Shown here: piece after piece, positions 20,801 through 32,834 of the stretch
Layout of the letters: every line of letters begins with the position of its first letter
Position numbering within the stretch: position 1 is the first letter of the stretch
From: Scedosporium boydii
Taxonomy: Eukaryota; Ascomycota; Sordariomycetes; Microascales; Microascaceae
Assembly: GCA_002221725.1 (NCBI GenBank)
Contig: NJFT01000087.1
Location: 86,509 to 150,508, forward strand
Reading direction: 5' to 3'
Length of the DNA stretch: 64,000 bases
Program-made: the position numbers and the translations under genes
The notes under the pieces: model-generated
What the model was told of the DNA's origin: nothing
The model's database searches: none
Seen by the model: only the letters and a program-made list of their open reading frames with translations

Positions 20801-23800
20801 CCCCAAGTCAGGTATTTCACCTTAGCAAACCCTAAAATATTCTTAAGTTTACAAATAAGAATTTTACTTTTCCTAGATTAGTTAAATTTCCTCTAGTAAA
20901 TAAATAACTTAAGTTTATTTTATAGTAAGTAAATTATATTCTAGTACTAAAAGCCTACTAGAATATCTAAGCTACCTTCTTATTTAACTATTAGTTTATA
21001 AAGGACTTATATATTAGATTTTCATATAGGAAGCTAAGCATATATACATTAGTATACAAAGGACACCTTTAACATAAAGGAAAGCAATAAATCTTCAGAA
21101 AGCTAAACCAGCACTATAAAGTCAAATGCGATTATACTGCCTAGGTTCTCCATCTCGATTTAATATATCCTTAGTATAGTACATCAGTTCTTAGGTTTTC
21201 TAGGATTAGAAACACCTTTTCAAGGCCTTAAAAACAACTAGAAACATAGCTTCTAAGTTTATTTATATTATCTTTATAGCTTCTAAGTTAGTCCTAAAGT
21301 TATTAGTAGCAAATCCGAAGTTAAAGTACTTCTTCTTCAGCTGTCTTCTTATATTTCAATTCAAGTATTACTATATCCTTCCACTTACATAGCCTTTTAT
21401 TAAGTTTATTATTTTCTTTCTCAAGTTAATTTATCCTTATATTAAAACTTATATCTTAGTATTCTACTTATAAGAAAAAGAGTTAGACAATATTTCTAGT
21501 CAGTAAGCTTATCATTATATATACATTTAAGAGTAAAAAAGTAAAATCTAATAGTATATTCAATACAGCTTCAAAGGTTACCCCAACATCTTTATAAAGT
21601 AGCTTATAAGTACTAATAGAATAGTTACTTAACTTTTTCAAGAACACATTATAAAGAAATTACTCCTTCCCTAGCAAAAACTTTTATATATATAAAGATT
21701 TAAGTCGAATTTCTAATAGCTTTATTTTAAATCCTAACTTATTATCTTTATTAAGTTAGTAGAGTTTATAAAAGGAATTAATTATCTTTATAAATATAGT
21801 TCAATAATAGCTCTTAGCATTTCTACCTAAGTCATCTATATTCTACCTAAATATTTTCAGTAGCTAGTTACCCTTACTACCTTACCTTATATAATATAAC
21901 TCTACTAATATCTTTTTTCAAGATTACTTAGTTAAACCTAAATTCGCCCTCTCCTTTAGGATACTTTATCTTATAGGCCTTTATTGCCCCTATTCTAATA
22001 TCTTTCTTCTTAACCTAGCTATTATTACTCTCTAAGTAATCTTTCTACTTTACTTTATACTATATTCTCCTACTAATTTAACTCTTAGCGATAAGGTCCT
22101 CAACTTCAAACTTATTATTACTTTAGTCAGAGGCCAATCTCCAACTACTACTACTCAATATTCATTACTAAGATACTCTCTACTAAACTTAGAATCTAGT
22201 TTAACTTTCCTATTAATACCTCTTACAAGAGAACAAATTAACTTTAATAACTCTAATAACCCCAGGGCAATGAGAGTATAGTCGTGGACAGTATTGTGAA
22301 GATATACCGTTATTCTCCAGTTTCCCGATATAGCCTTAGATATAGCCCTGCTAGTTCCAACGTATTTTGAACTGATATATCTATACCAGTGCTGGGAGAT
22401 TTTCGTCCCTGAGGTAGAAATCTCTCTATTATAGGACTAATATTTTATTTTTTTATAGTATAATTTTCAAAAGCTTATTAATAGAGTTATAGTCTCTAAA
22501 GGCTTTATATACTAAGAGACAGGCGAGAAGGGAAAGCATAAGGTTAAAGTAGAGAATTCTAGGTTAATTATTTTTATTACTTTTATATAATATATATTAT
22601 AGTCTATAATACTAAGATTAGAGTAAAATCTTTAAATATAAACTTTACTTCTTACCTCTTATATAGTATATTAGTTATATTTTTAGTATTGTAAGTAAGC
22701 TAGATAGTAAATTCTAGTAGTCCTACTTTATTAATAAAAGTAATAAAGATAAAATCTTTATTAAAGTTAGTTAATACTAATATACTCTTTCTAAATAGAC
22801 CTTTAAATAACTTACTTTAAAATAAAGGTCTCTACTTATACCTCTTTAATAGTTAAATTTAATATACTCTCTAATATAAGAAGAAGAATATATATTTACT
22901 AAGAATAGACCCTAGATATTTATAATTATTTCTAGATACTTATATTTAATTTAATTCTCTATAAAAAGCTATCTTATATAATTTAGTAATATAGTTTTTA
23001 TTATAAATTTCTTAGGCTATTTAATCTTAAATATCTCTATTTCTTCTACTAATAGCTTATTAATAAACTATTAATAAAGTTAACTTCTACTTTACTAGAT
23101 AAATAAGATATTAGGAATAGGATTTATATTTATACTACTAAATTTACTATTTCCTTTAATATTAAGTTTTTAGGATAGAGGTATTAAAAGGTAGCTATAA
23201 AGTTATTCTAGGTCTTTTATATAGTTTTTAAACTAGAGATATTAATACCTTTCTTATTATTAATTATGTATATTACTTTCTATATAATGTCTTTTAGAAA
23301 TATAAGATTATATAGTAAAAGTTTTAGATCTTAAGAGTTTTCTTCCTTTTACTATACTTAAACTTATAAAGTAATAATATATACTAGTATAATATAAATA
23401 GTAATAGAAATAATGATTAACTATTTAAAATATATTACTATCTTTAGAAATTCTAATATATTACCTAATATAAACTACTTAGGATAGTATAATAAGGGCA
23501 TTGTCTATAAAACTAGGCTTAACTGTAAATCTTTATACCTTATAGACTAGAATAGAGATAGTAGATATAATATTATTATTATTTCTAAGTCTAATAAAGC
23601 CTTTAATATTTAATATATATTCTATAACTAAATAATAAATATATTTAGTTTTAATACTAAGACTAAGATAGTATTATTTATATATATATAGGGCTAGGGA
23701 GTTAGTTACTATAACTTAGGTATAAGATTTTTAGATATTAAGTAGGTATTATTATAAGTTTTAAAATTAAAAATACTAATTATTCTAAAAGTAATAATAG

Positions 23801-25120
23801 TAGGGTAGACTATATATACTTAGAGAAAGATAATAAGATTATTAGTTAGCTTAATAAGTTAGGGGGGCTTTAATAAATAAATTAAATTAAGTTTAATATT
23901 AGTAAAGACTAGGCTAATTATTTTTAAGCTAATATAAATAATAAGCTATACTAATATAGTTATCTTAAGGCCTTAATATTTAAATACTTACTTCTAAGCT
24001 CCTATACTAAGTAGTAGTAAAGATAACTTTATATAGATTAATAAGTTTATAGATAATATTTAGTATAATATAGGCCTTATAAAAATTTCAGGTAGCTTAT
24101 TTTAGTAGGATTATAAGAGGCTACTATATCTAGGTTTATTCTCTAGGCTAAACCTTTACTTCCTAAATTTAAGTAGAGTAGGCTAAGTAAATATAATAGA
24201 GGTTAATCTTAAAATAGCTCTTAGTTAGACTTAGTTTAATAGCTACTTATAAGGAGGAAATAATAGCCCTATTACTAATCTAGGTATTCTATAGTTCTAA
24301 GCCCTAAGGCTACTAGCGATCGGTAATAGTAGTAGTAGTAGTAGTAGTAATCTATACTTATAACTAATACTTAACTACTACTTCTATAATAATAAATTCT
24401 TCCTTCTACTATTTATAATTAGTAGCTAAATAAGTAATAAGCTATTTTATAATTCTATATAAGGTTATAGTATAATTATCTATAGTATAAAACTATAGTT
24501 TAACTCTAAGGTCGTTTATAGCTTCTAGTTTACCTACTTAGATAATATATAGTCTCTAGTATAAGATATATAAAATCTTATAGGTTATAATATAATTTCT
24601 TAAGATCTTTTTAAGGTAAAGATAGAAGAAATATAACTTATAGGCTCTTACTTCTAGCCTAGGCTAGGTTATATTTAAATAAAGTTAAATAATAAGAGAT
24701 TATTTAATAAAGATAGTAATATAAAAGCAAGATACTTATAATTATTATATATTATAACTTTTATATATAATAGCCTAGTTATTTAATATTAAGTAAACTT
24801 ATACTTTATTAGTTATATAAATATTCCTCCTAGCTTTTATAAATTATATAAGGTTAATATACTAATAGCTTAGCTCTCTAAGACTAAGCTTATAAATAGA
24901 AAAAGAATAGTTAATATAAACTATTAATAAAAATATTACTTCGATTTTATATTAAAATTAGAATTTACTCCTTATATATTATATAATAATTAACTATAAA
25001 GTAATATAAATAATAATTATATAGAGGTACCTCTTATATTAAGTTTTCTAATTCTTAAACCCCTCCTGTATATAAAGTATTAACTTTTAATTATATTATA
25101 ATAATATTATTACTACCTCT
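20801..25120. other. AT-rich degraded sequence, mostly unidentified
   Basis: RIP-type AT-rich DNA with no surviving motif that I can name. A less AT-rich island lies at about 22,258-22,430. A TAG trinucleotide microsatellite lies at about 24,330-24,350. It ends where a Gypsy LTR begins. Confidence 0.4.
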
Positions 25121-25552
25121 TATCACGACCCGGCCGTAATTTAGGCCGCCCAGGGCGGCGAAGGATAGTAGAATTAGAACAAGGTCACGTGGTCGCTCCT
25201 TGGTAGTGCGACTAGGCGGTCATACTAGAAGCGACTAACTACATGTAAGGAAAGCGACTAAGTAGTTGCTAGGAAAGCGATTAAGTACTTAAAGAGCGAC
25301 TATATACTAAAGATAGATAGAAGGAGTGTTTATATAAGGCTATAATATTTCCTATTAGTCTAGTTATCTTCTAAACTCTTTAATAGTTAATATAAGTAAT
25401 AACTATACCCTATACTTATATATATACTCTTAATACCTATTACTATAAATACTACTTAACTACCTTACTTATCCCTAAACAGGGCCCCCTACTATCTCTA
25501 TACTTACCTATTCTATTAACTAGCTAGAATTTAAAGTATTAGGATTATAATA
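25121..25552 (+). mobile_element. Gypsy-family LTR, copy 1 (5' LTR of element 1)
   Basis: The least mutated of five copies. It begins TATCACGACCCGGCCG (presumably TGTCACGACC) and ends GGATTATAATA. At the same positions the 50,520 copy reads TATTATAACCTAGCTA, with every difference C-to-T or G-to-A, a clear RIP signature. A gag-like region follows directly. Confidence 0.8.
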
Positions 25553-25612
25553 TATTAACTACTCCTATTTAGTAAGTAACCCTATCTAGTAGTATATTAA
25601 CTATAAAGTAAT

Positions 25613-26534
25613 ATGTTAACTACTAAGGAAAGTACTACCTTTATAGAAGATATAAAAAAGACCTATATAGCTCTTTAGAAGGAAAAGAACTAGCTTAAAG
25701 CTAAAAAGAAGCAACTTAAATATAAGCTATTTACTAGTAATAACTATTTAAGTAGTTAAAGGACTAGGTTACTTACCTCTAATATAAGATCCTAGCCCCT
25801 AAGCCCTATAATAAAAAGAAGGAAGTACTCTAAGGATTCTTAATATAGGCCTAAGCCTACCTCCTATACTATTACCTTAACCTTAATAAAGAAGAAGATT
25901 AAATGCTTACTATTACTATATTCCTTACTAGGGATATCCTAACCTAGTTTAAACCCTAGATAAAAGACTATTTAGAAAACTCCTTAAGTAAAAACTAGGA
26001 TAAAGAAACCTAAAAGCTTTTTAGAAAATATAAGGACTTTAAATAAACTTTAAACGATACCTTTAATAACTTAGATAAAAAATAAGCTAATAAATAATAA
26101 CTTAAGAACCTATAATAAAAGAAAGCTACTTCTTAGTATACTACTAAGTTTTAATAGGTAGCATCTTACCTTAATTAGGAAGATAAGCTCCTAATAGCCT
26201 AATTTTATACTAGACTTAAAGATAAAGTTAAAGATAAACTATATAAGATAGATTAACTAGGAGACTTATCTAAGTATATTACTATAGTAATATATATTAA
26301 TAACTAATAATATAAATAATATATAGAAAAACAAAGATAAGGGTAATTTTATATTAAGAAAAAGCCTACTTATAAAATTACTATATAGGGAACCTATATA
26401 GAGCTTATAGAACTTAGTACTAGCACTATAAAGCATACTATCTTTAAAAAGCTTAAAGAAAAGATAGGAAAATACTATAAATATAGATACTATAACTATT
26501 ATATAAGAGAATACTAGATGAAGCACAAGCCTAA
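25613..26534 (+). pseudogene. Gag fragment of Gypsy element 1
   Basis: After the LTR and a short leader, an ATG at 25613 opens a frame (MLTTKESTTFIEDIKK) with Lys/Glu-rich, gag-like character and frequent TAA/TAG. It is cut at 26,534 by the 3' LTR of an oppositely oriented copy. A more decayed equivalent follows the LTR at 52,206. Confidence 0.5.
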
Positions 26535-26969
26535 TATTATAATCCTAACACTTCGGGTTTTAGCTAATTAATAAAATAGGTAAGTACTAAGATAGTAGGG
26601 GCCCTATTTAGGAATAAGTAAAGTAGTTAAGTAATATTTATAATAATAAATATCAAAAGTATATATATAAGTATAAAATATAGTTATTACTTATATTAAT
26701 TATTAAAGAGTCTAAAAAATAACTAGACTAGTAGAAAATATTATAGCCTTATATAAGTACTCTTTCTATCTATTTTTAATATATAATTACTTTTTAAATA
26801 TCTACCTAATTACTTTCCTAATAACTACTTAATTACTCTCCTTATATATAGTTAGTTACTTCTAGTATAACTACTTAGTTATACTACTAAGAAGTAACTA
26901 CATAACCTTATTCTAATTCTACTATCCTTCGCCACCCTAGGTAGCCTAAATTACAACTAGGTTATAATA
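26535..26969 (-). mobile_element. Gypsy-family LTR, copy 2 (3' LTR of element 2)
   Basis: The 435-bp LTR in minus orientation; its two ends match the other copies (TATTATAACC...GGATTATAATA when read on the minus strand). The pol 3' region of element 2 lies directly to its right. Confidence 0.8.
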
Positions 26970-29900
26970 TAATTTCCCCTCTTCCTTAATCTTTATCTCT
27001 AAAAACCTATTAGTTCTCTCCTCTTTTTTTTAGTAAGTCTTTATACTATTATCTCCTTTTTATTATACTAACTTATATTTCTAAATCTTATTTTTGAATA
27101 ATTTCCTTTAAAATAAACTATAAGTATTTTATTTAAGTAGTAGATAATATCCTTTCTTATTAATATCCTTTTAAGATATTAAAGTATACTACTTACTTTA
27201 ATTCCTATACCCTTTATAAATATATTATATAAAAAAAATAGTTTTATTATAACTATTATATCCTTCTTTATTATACTAATTATAATATTAAGAGAATTAT
27301 AGATTTTACCTATTAGTCCTCTTTTCTTCTAGCTACTTTCTTTCTTACTAATATACTTCTTAGTTAACTACTTAAAATAAAAGTAGTTCTATATTATAAA
27401 AGAAGAATAAGAGGTAGAGGTAGTACTTTAGGCTACCTTATCTTATATTACGAAAATTTACTAGGAGAAGGAGCTTTATAAAAAGAAAATATTAGAGATT
27501 ATTAGGCTAGGGATAGAGTAGGTAGCTAAGGAGGATACTATAGAGAGTACTACTACCTCTATCCCTAGTTTAGAGATTAATTAGAGTTTATTAATAGATC
27601 TAATACTATTAGATCTTTTAGTTTTATTAAGTTTCTCTAGTAATGGTCTATAAGGAGTTATAGGCTTTCTATTAAGTATTTAATAGCTTTCTAAATATTA
27701 TTACTTTCTTTATAGTTTTTCTATTTAACTAAATATTTAATAATATCTTTATTATTTTATAAGTTAGTAATTCTTTTTACTTTAAAGATTTCTTATTCTT
27801 TAATTTTAAATTAAACTAATTTCCCTAATAATATATTTTTATAAGCTAGTTTAAGTAGTACTATATAGAATACTAAATAGTTATCTATACCTTCTAGTAA
27901 TTCTAGCTTATAGTTAACTTCTAAAATTTTCCTTTTAACTAAGAAGAGTCCTAATTTCTAATAATTAAGTTTATTACTTAATCTTATTATTTTAATTTAA
28001 AGGTCCTTAGTCCCTAGTTTCTTTTATAATAACTAGACCTTATTTTCCCTCTTAAAAATTAGTCTCTTAAGCTACTTATTATTAGTATAGTACTTTATTT
28101 TCTACTAAATAAACTATAGTTCTTCTTTTAACTATCTATATAATTCCTTTATTTTATCTATTATAAGGATTACTTATTTTACTTATATTTTTATACCTAT
28201 AAGCTTAAATCCTATCTATAGTTTAATATTATAATTAGTATAGAATAGTAATATTTTAAAGCTTTCTAATATATTAATATTATAAGCTTTCTAGGCTAGA
28301 GGTAGTAGTAATACCTAGTTATCTTACCCTTAGTTAATATAGTACTATAAGTATATTTTAAGTATCTAGTTTATCTATTCTATTTACTTTTATATTTCTA
28401 GATAATAGATAGTAGATAACTTATAGTTAATTCCTATTCTATCTAATAGGCTCTACTAGAAGTAAGAGTATAAGGTATAAGTAAGAGTATACTATAGTAC
28501 GGGACTTGCCGTCAGATGACTCAGCTGCGGAACCTGGTCGGAGCACGGTCGGAGACAAAAGAGGTTCCCGGACCGTAGAAGTCAGATAAGAGGGCAAGTT
28601 AAAGTTTTGATCATCAATTAAGTTTTAGTTGAGCATATACTTCTTAGTGACACTGGTCTTTCCTCGAGCTATATACAGTATATCCTTACAAGGAGATAAA
28701 TACTTTACCTCTATCTAAGTTAATATTTTCTAATAGGTTATAGTTTACTACTATAGTTTATAGGAATAGCTTTATAAATTATAGTACTTTTATAGATTTA
28801 TTATAAAGTATAAAGTAGGTATACTTTATTAGCTTATTAATTACTACTATAATACTATTATATTTAACTCCTATAGCTAGATCTTTTAACTTTAATAATT
28901 TAATAATAAAATTAATAATAATCTTCTACTATAGTATTTTTAGTACTAGTATAGGCTATAGTTACCTATAAGGCTTATAAAGTTAGTTTTTATTTTTTCT
29001 ATACTAAGGGTATCTAGTTATAACCTTAGTAGTTACTTTTTTAAAATATAGGATATAATATCTCTTTAATACCTTCTTTATAGTTTTTATAATTCCTAAG
29101 TACTTATTATATAGTACTTTATAGATTGCTTAGATAAACTTTTCTATTAGGTTTAAGGGCACTGTTGTTTATATTTGCTCTTAGGTTTCTATTTAGTCTT
29201 ATAACTTAAGGTTTATATAATAGTTCCTAATTTCTTTTATAATTAAGTTAATCTATTATATTTAGTAGCTTATAGCTAGCTATTATAAGTTTCCTTCCTT
29301 ATTATAGTAAAGGAGGGTATTTATTTCTCTTAGTACTTTTTAAAAGTAGTCTAGCCTCCTATTAAGAATATCTACTCTTCTATTTTCTTTCCCTTTAATA
29401 TATATAATTCTAAAATTATACTTAGATAGTTCTTTTACCTATTATACTTATTATCGATTAAGTTCCTTTATTATAGTAAACTCTATAAGGTTCTTACAGT
29501 TAAAATATATTATAATTAGGTATTTAGCTTTAGTAAGGTAGTATCTTTATTTTTTAAATACTTTAATAATAGTTATTAGTTCCTTATTAGGAATAGTATA
29601 GTATAGTTTAAGTCTACTAAGTTTCTTTAATATAAATACTACTAGGTAGATTATACTATTCTTATTTTATTATCTTAATTATATACTTAGTCTATAATCT
29701 AATATATCTATTTCTATTTTAAAGGGTTTTAAGAGGTCTACCTAGTAGAATATAAGTTATTTATATATTAATTACTTAGCTTTTTAGAATACTTCCTATT
29801 CTTCTAGTCCCTACTAGAATAGTTTATCTTTCTTAGTAAGTTCTATAAGAGCTTATATATAAGTACTATAGCCTTCTAGGAATTTCCTATAGAAGTTAAA

Positions 29901-30008
29901 AAATCTAAAAAATCTTTTAACTTCTATAATATTAGTTAGTACTAGCTATTTTAAAATAGCTCCAACCTTTAGTTCTTATATCTAGATTTTTCTAGGCTAG
30001 ATTATATA
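26970..30008 (-). mobile_element. Gypsy element 2, 3' half of pol (RNase H/integrase/C-terminus), RIP-degraded
   Basis: Minus-strand Gypsy pol leading to the LTR at 26,535. It is assigned by co-linear similarity to the copies at 37,627-41,614 and 48,426-50,519 and by its junction with the reverse-transcriptase fragment at 36,861-37,191. It is interrupted by a MITE-like insert (28,470-28,690) and, at its right end, by the 6.85-kb Tc1 unit. Individual integrase residues could not be read because of dense mutation. Confidence 0.65.
28470..28690. mobile_element. MITE-like insertion in Gypsy element 2
   Basis: About 200 bp absent from the equivalent place in the copies at 39,610 and 48,466. It has normal base composition. 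The imperfect terminal inverted repeats are GTAAGAGTATACTATAG (28,481) and CTATATACAGTATATCCTTAC (28,669-28,689). No open frame is present. The exact target duplication is unclear. Confidence 0.55.
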
Positions 30009-30244
30009 TAGTAAAAGATAAAATAGGTGTCGCTTTTTTTTAGAGTTAACTTTTTTAGTACTGCGAGGTAGAGCTATTTCCTAAATCCTGGATGTAGGTC
30101 ACCTTGTACTAGAGAGGTACTAAGTGAACGAAACCTAACAAATTGTCCAAAAGTATTTTAAATCGTTTGCCCCCCCATTTTCCTTCCTCTCCATCTTCAT
30201 CTTCTTTTATCCCACTAGTAGTACGCTTTATATCAGTCGCAATC

Positions 30245-31222
30245 ATGGCGCCACCACTTGATCTAGCATAGCATCTCCTAATCAAAACCCTGCTTAAAAA
30301 AGGATTTAATACTAAGTTAATAGTTACAAAAGCGTCATGCAATATTCGCACTGTTTAGAGAATCTAAGAAAGACTACAGTGTAAGGTGCACTCCTGAAAA
30401 AAAGCTTGCCTTAGTCGCTGTAGCTGCATTATAGCACCTATGCAGGAAGCCCTCTATAATATACTAATTGAATGGCTAGGAATATATTAGTACGAAATAG
30501 TAGACTTCTTCTATTATAAATTTGAGAAATAAGTATTAGAAAAAATAGTCAGCCAGACCCTTCGCTTAATTAGCTGGATGAGAAAAACGATCTATCGCAT
30601 CATATAACAATAAGATGCTAACCTTCACGATCATTATCTACATAGGATATCATAGTATAAGTCCTACTAACTTATCTTTATTGATGAGTCTGGCTGTAAT
30701 AGAAGAGCTAGGTACTAGTGATAGAGGTAGTCTCTAAAGGGGACCTACCTTATTAAGGTAATAAAGTTTAGTTATAGAAAAAGATAACACATTCTTCTAG
30801 TATATATATAAGATAGTATCCTACTAAGGCGAGTATACTAGGGCTCAATAGACAGTAAATTGTTTAAGGACTTTATAGCCCAGCTACTACATTACTGTAG
30901 CAGATATCTAGAGCTAAAATCTATAATTATAATAGATAATACTACTTAGTATTATTTAGAGAATATCTAGTAAATATACTAGGAGGTAGGAGTAGTTATA
31001 GAGTTCCTATTACTGTACTTACCTGACTTTAACCCTATTGAGGAGTACTTTGGGGTGTTAAAGTAATTTATTAAGAAAAAATGGTATGAGAATAAAGATT
31101 TCATTGTAAGAGAGTTTTAGATGTTTCTGGAGTGGTGTGTCGATGTAGTGGGTGATAACGCGGACATGGCGGAGAGCTACTTTCGCTACGCGGGTATATA
31201 TATTACGCCCATTCTAAAATAA
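30245..31222 (+). pseudogene. Tc1/mariner (DD34E) transposase, RIP-degraded
   Basis: A single frame without indels covers 326 codons (normal Tc1 length), interrupted by TAG, TAA and TGA codons that fit CAG, CAA and TGG ancestors. The catalytic region is readable: FIDESGCNRR (first Asp), IIIIDNTT (second Asp) and LPDFNPIEEYFGVLK (Glu). The C-terminal end, NADMAESYFRYAG, is nearly free of mutation. The start is MAPPLDLA, matched by MAPQLDAA in the inverted right-hand copy. The enzyme would cut and paste the element at TA sites. It is dead here. Confidence 0.85.
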
Positions 31223-32454
31223 TATAGATACTTTAAAATAGATCTAAGATATAGAAATTCTCTCTCCTATACTTTAAAGGTCCTTTCCCTCTTGTAGGAA
31301 TTTCTTGATGTTGCTTATAAATTGCAATATAATACCTGGTTTTACGCTACTTTTAACTATCAAATTTATAGTAATATTTAGGTACTGTAAAGTAGAATTT
31401 AGTTTAAGGAATTGATCTAATGTAAACTAATTTGTAAATTATAATGCCTCTCTCTATCTGTTGCTCTCGACTTGTTTTAGACTCTAGTTATAGTACTCCT
31501 CAAGTTTACCCTACCTATCCCTGTCTATATCTCGAAGGTCGATACTATAAGTCCTCTCGGCTATATAGTAGTAACTATACTAGGCTAAGATATTTCTCTT
31601 CTGCTTCTAACTACTATCTAGAACCTCCTTTTTGATATTTGGTAGTATCTTAATTGTAATATCGACCTTATCTTCTATATCCCCTACTTATATATTTCTT
31701 TAATATGATTGCTAATAGCCTCTAGATGTCTTAGTAGTAATCTATAGTAATTTCCCTATCTATCTAACTAGTAGTGTAGTCCTCCTTACTTATAGGATTG
31801 GCGTTAGTAATAATAATACTTGTAGACCCTAGTCTAAAGACTAGCTATAGTATCTCTCTAGAGCCTCTAAGCTTTAGTTATACTTTTCTTTCCCTTCTTA
31901 TTCTTTACTATTATAAAGTTACCTATAACTTATTTATAAATAAGCTTTATATTAAAGGTAATTTTTCTCTCCTTTATAAATAAGTTACTAAGACCTTTAA
32001 GATAGTAATCTATAATATCCTAATCTATCTCCATTTTTAGGTATCGTTCTAATATACTATATTAGTAGCTTTTTTTAATAGATATCTTAATAATTATTTC
32101 TTTATATATATAACTCTCTCCTAGGAATTTATTTTTATCTTTTAGTAAACTTTTAAGTTATACCTAGAACTTATCTTACTAGAAATTACCTAGAGCGAGG
32201 ACGAGATTAAGGTAAGTGCCTAAACTAATATACCTAGCTCTAATATTCTTATACTAGGAGACCTTCTACTAAAAGTTATAAAAGATATATTCTAGAGTAT
32301 TTTTATTATAATGCTTATCATGTTCCTAGTTATCTAGCTGGAGGAGCGGTAATAGGCTGTTACTATTTGGCTGATCGGGTTGTCTGGCGGCTGGGCTGGT
32401 AGCAAGCTAGACAGCTATACTACTACTAGAAGTTAGAATCTTAGGGGTTCTATA
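31223..32454. other. Degraded sequence between transposase and NLR gene
   Basis: No clear 3' terminal repeat of the left Tc1 copy was found near 31,380, so that copy may be truncated. The minus strand at 31,450-31,780 reads as protein with few stops (DIEDKVDITIKILP-like stretch), suggesting degraded coding sequence of unknown family. A less mutated patch lies at 32,320-32,410. Confidence 0.35.
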
Positions 32455-32670
32455 ATTAAAATGATTATTATTAAATAAAGAAAAGTTAATATTCTCTATA
32501 ATAATATACCTCGTAGTTAATAAATTTAAACTTTTAGGTATATATTATTAGTTTACTCGTCCTACCTACTAGGTATAGAAAGAGGACACGTGGCATTTTC
32601 TTTAACTATTTCTACGCGTTTCTAAGAGCTTCTATAGATCTATTATTTATTAATTATATAACTTGATTAC
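32455..32670. repeat. Inner inverted repeat, left arm
   Basis: Matches the reverse complement of 36,350-36,565. The common core is AGGTATATATTATTAG, then a GAGGACA...TTTCTAAGAGCTTCTATAGATC stretch and an ATTATATAACTTGAT end. The left arm lies about 170 bases before the NLR start codon. Confidence 0.6.
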
Positions 32671-32834
32671 TAATTAGTACTACTTACTAAGCTATCTAAT
32701 TGCGAGGCTAATTTTATCTTAGGAATATTGGTACTGGGAACGGACTATACTGTAATAGGTATTGCCCTTTTTAATAGACGCTTTGACTAGAGCTCGTTAG
32801 TGGTAAGGAGGTTGCGGCATCTGACTACCCTGTT

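Noticed and set aside
26266..26526. 86-codon Phe/Tyr/Ile-rich minus-strand frame
   Set aside because: Composition is an artefact of AT-rich RIP DNA, and it is antisense to the gag fragment.
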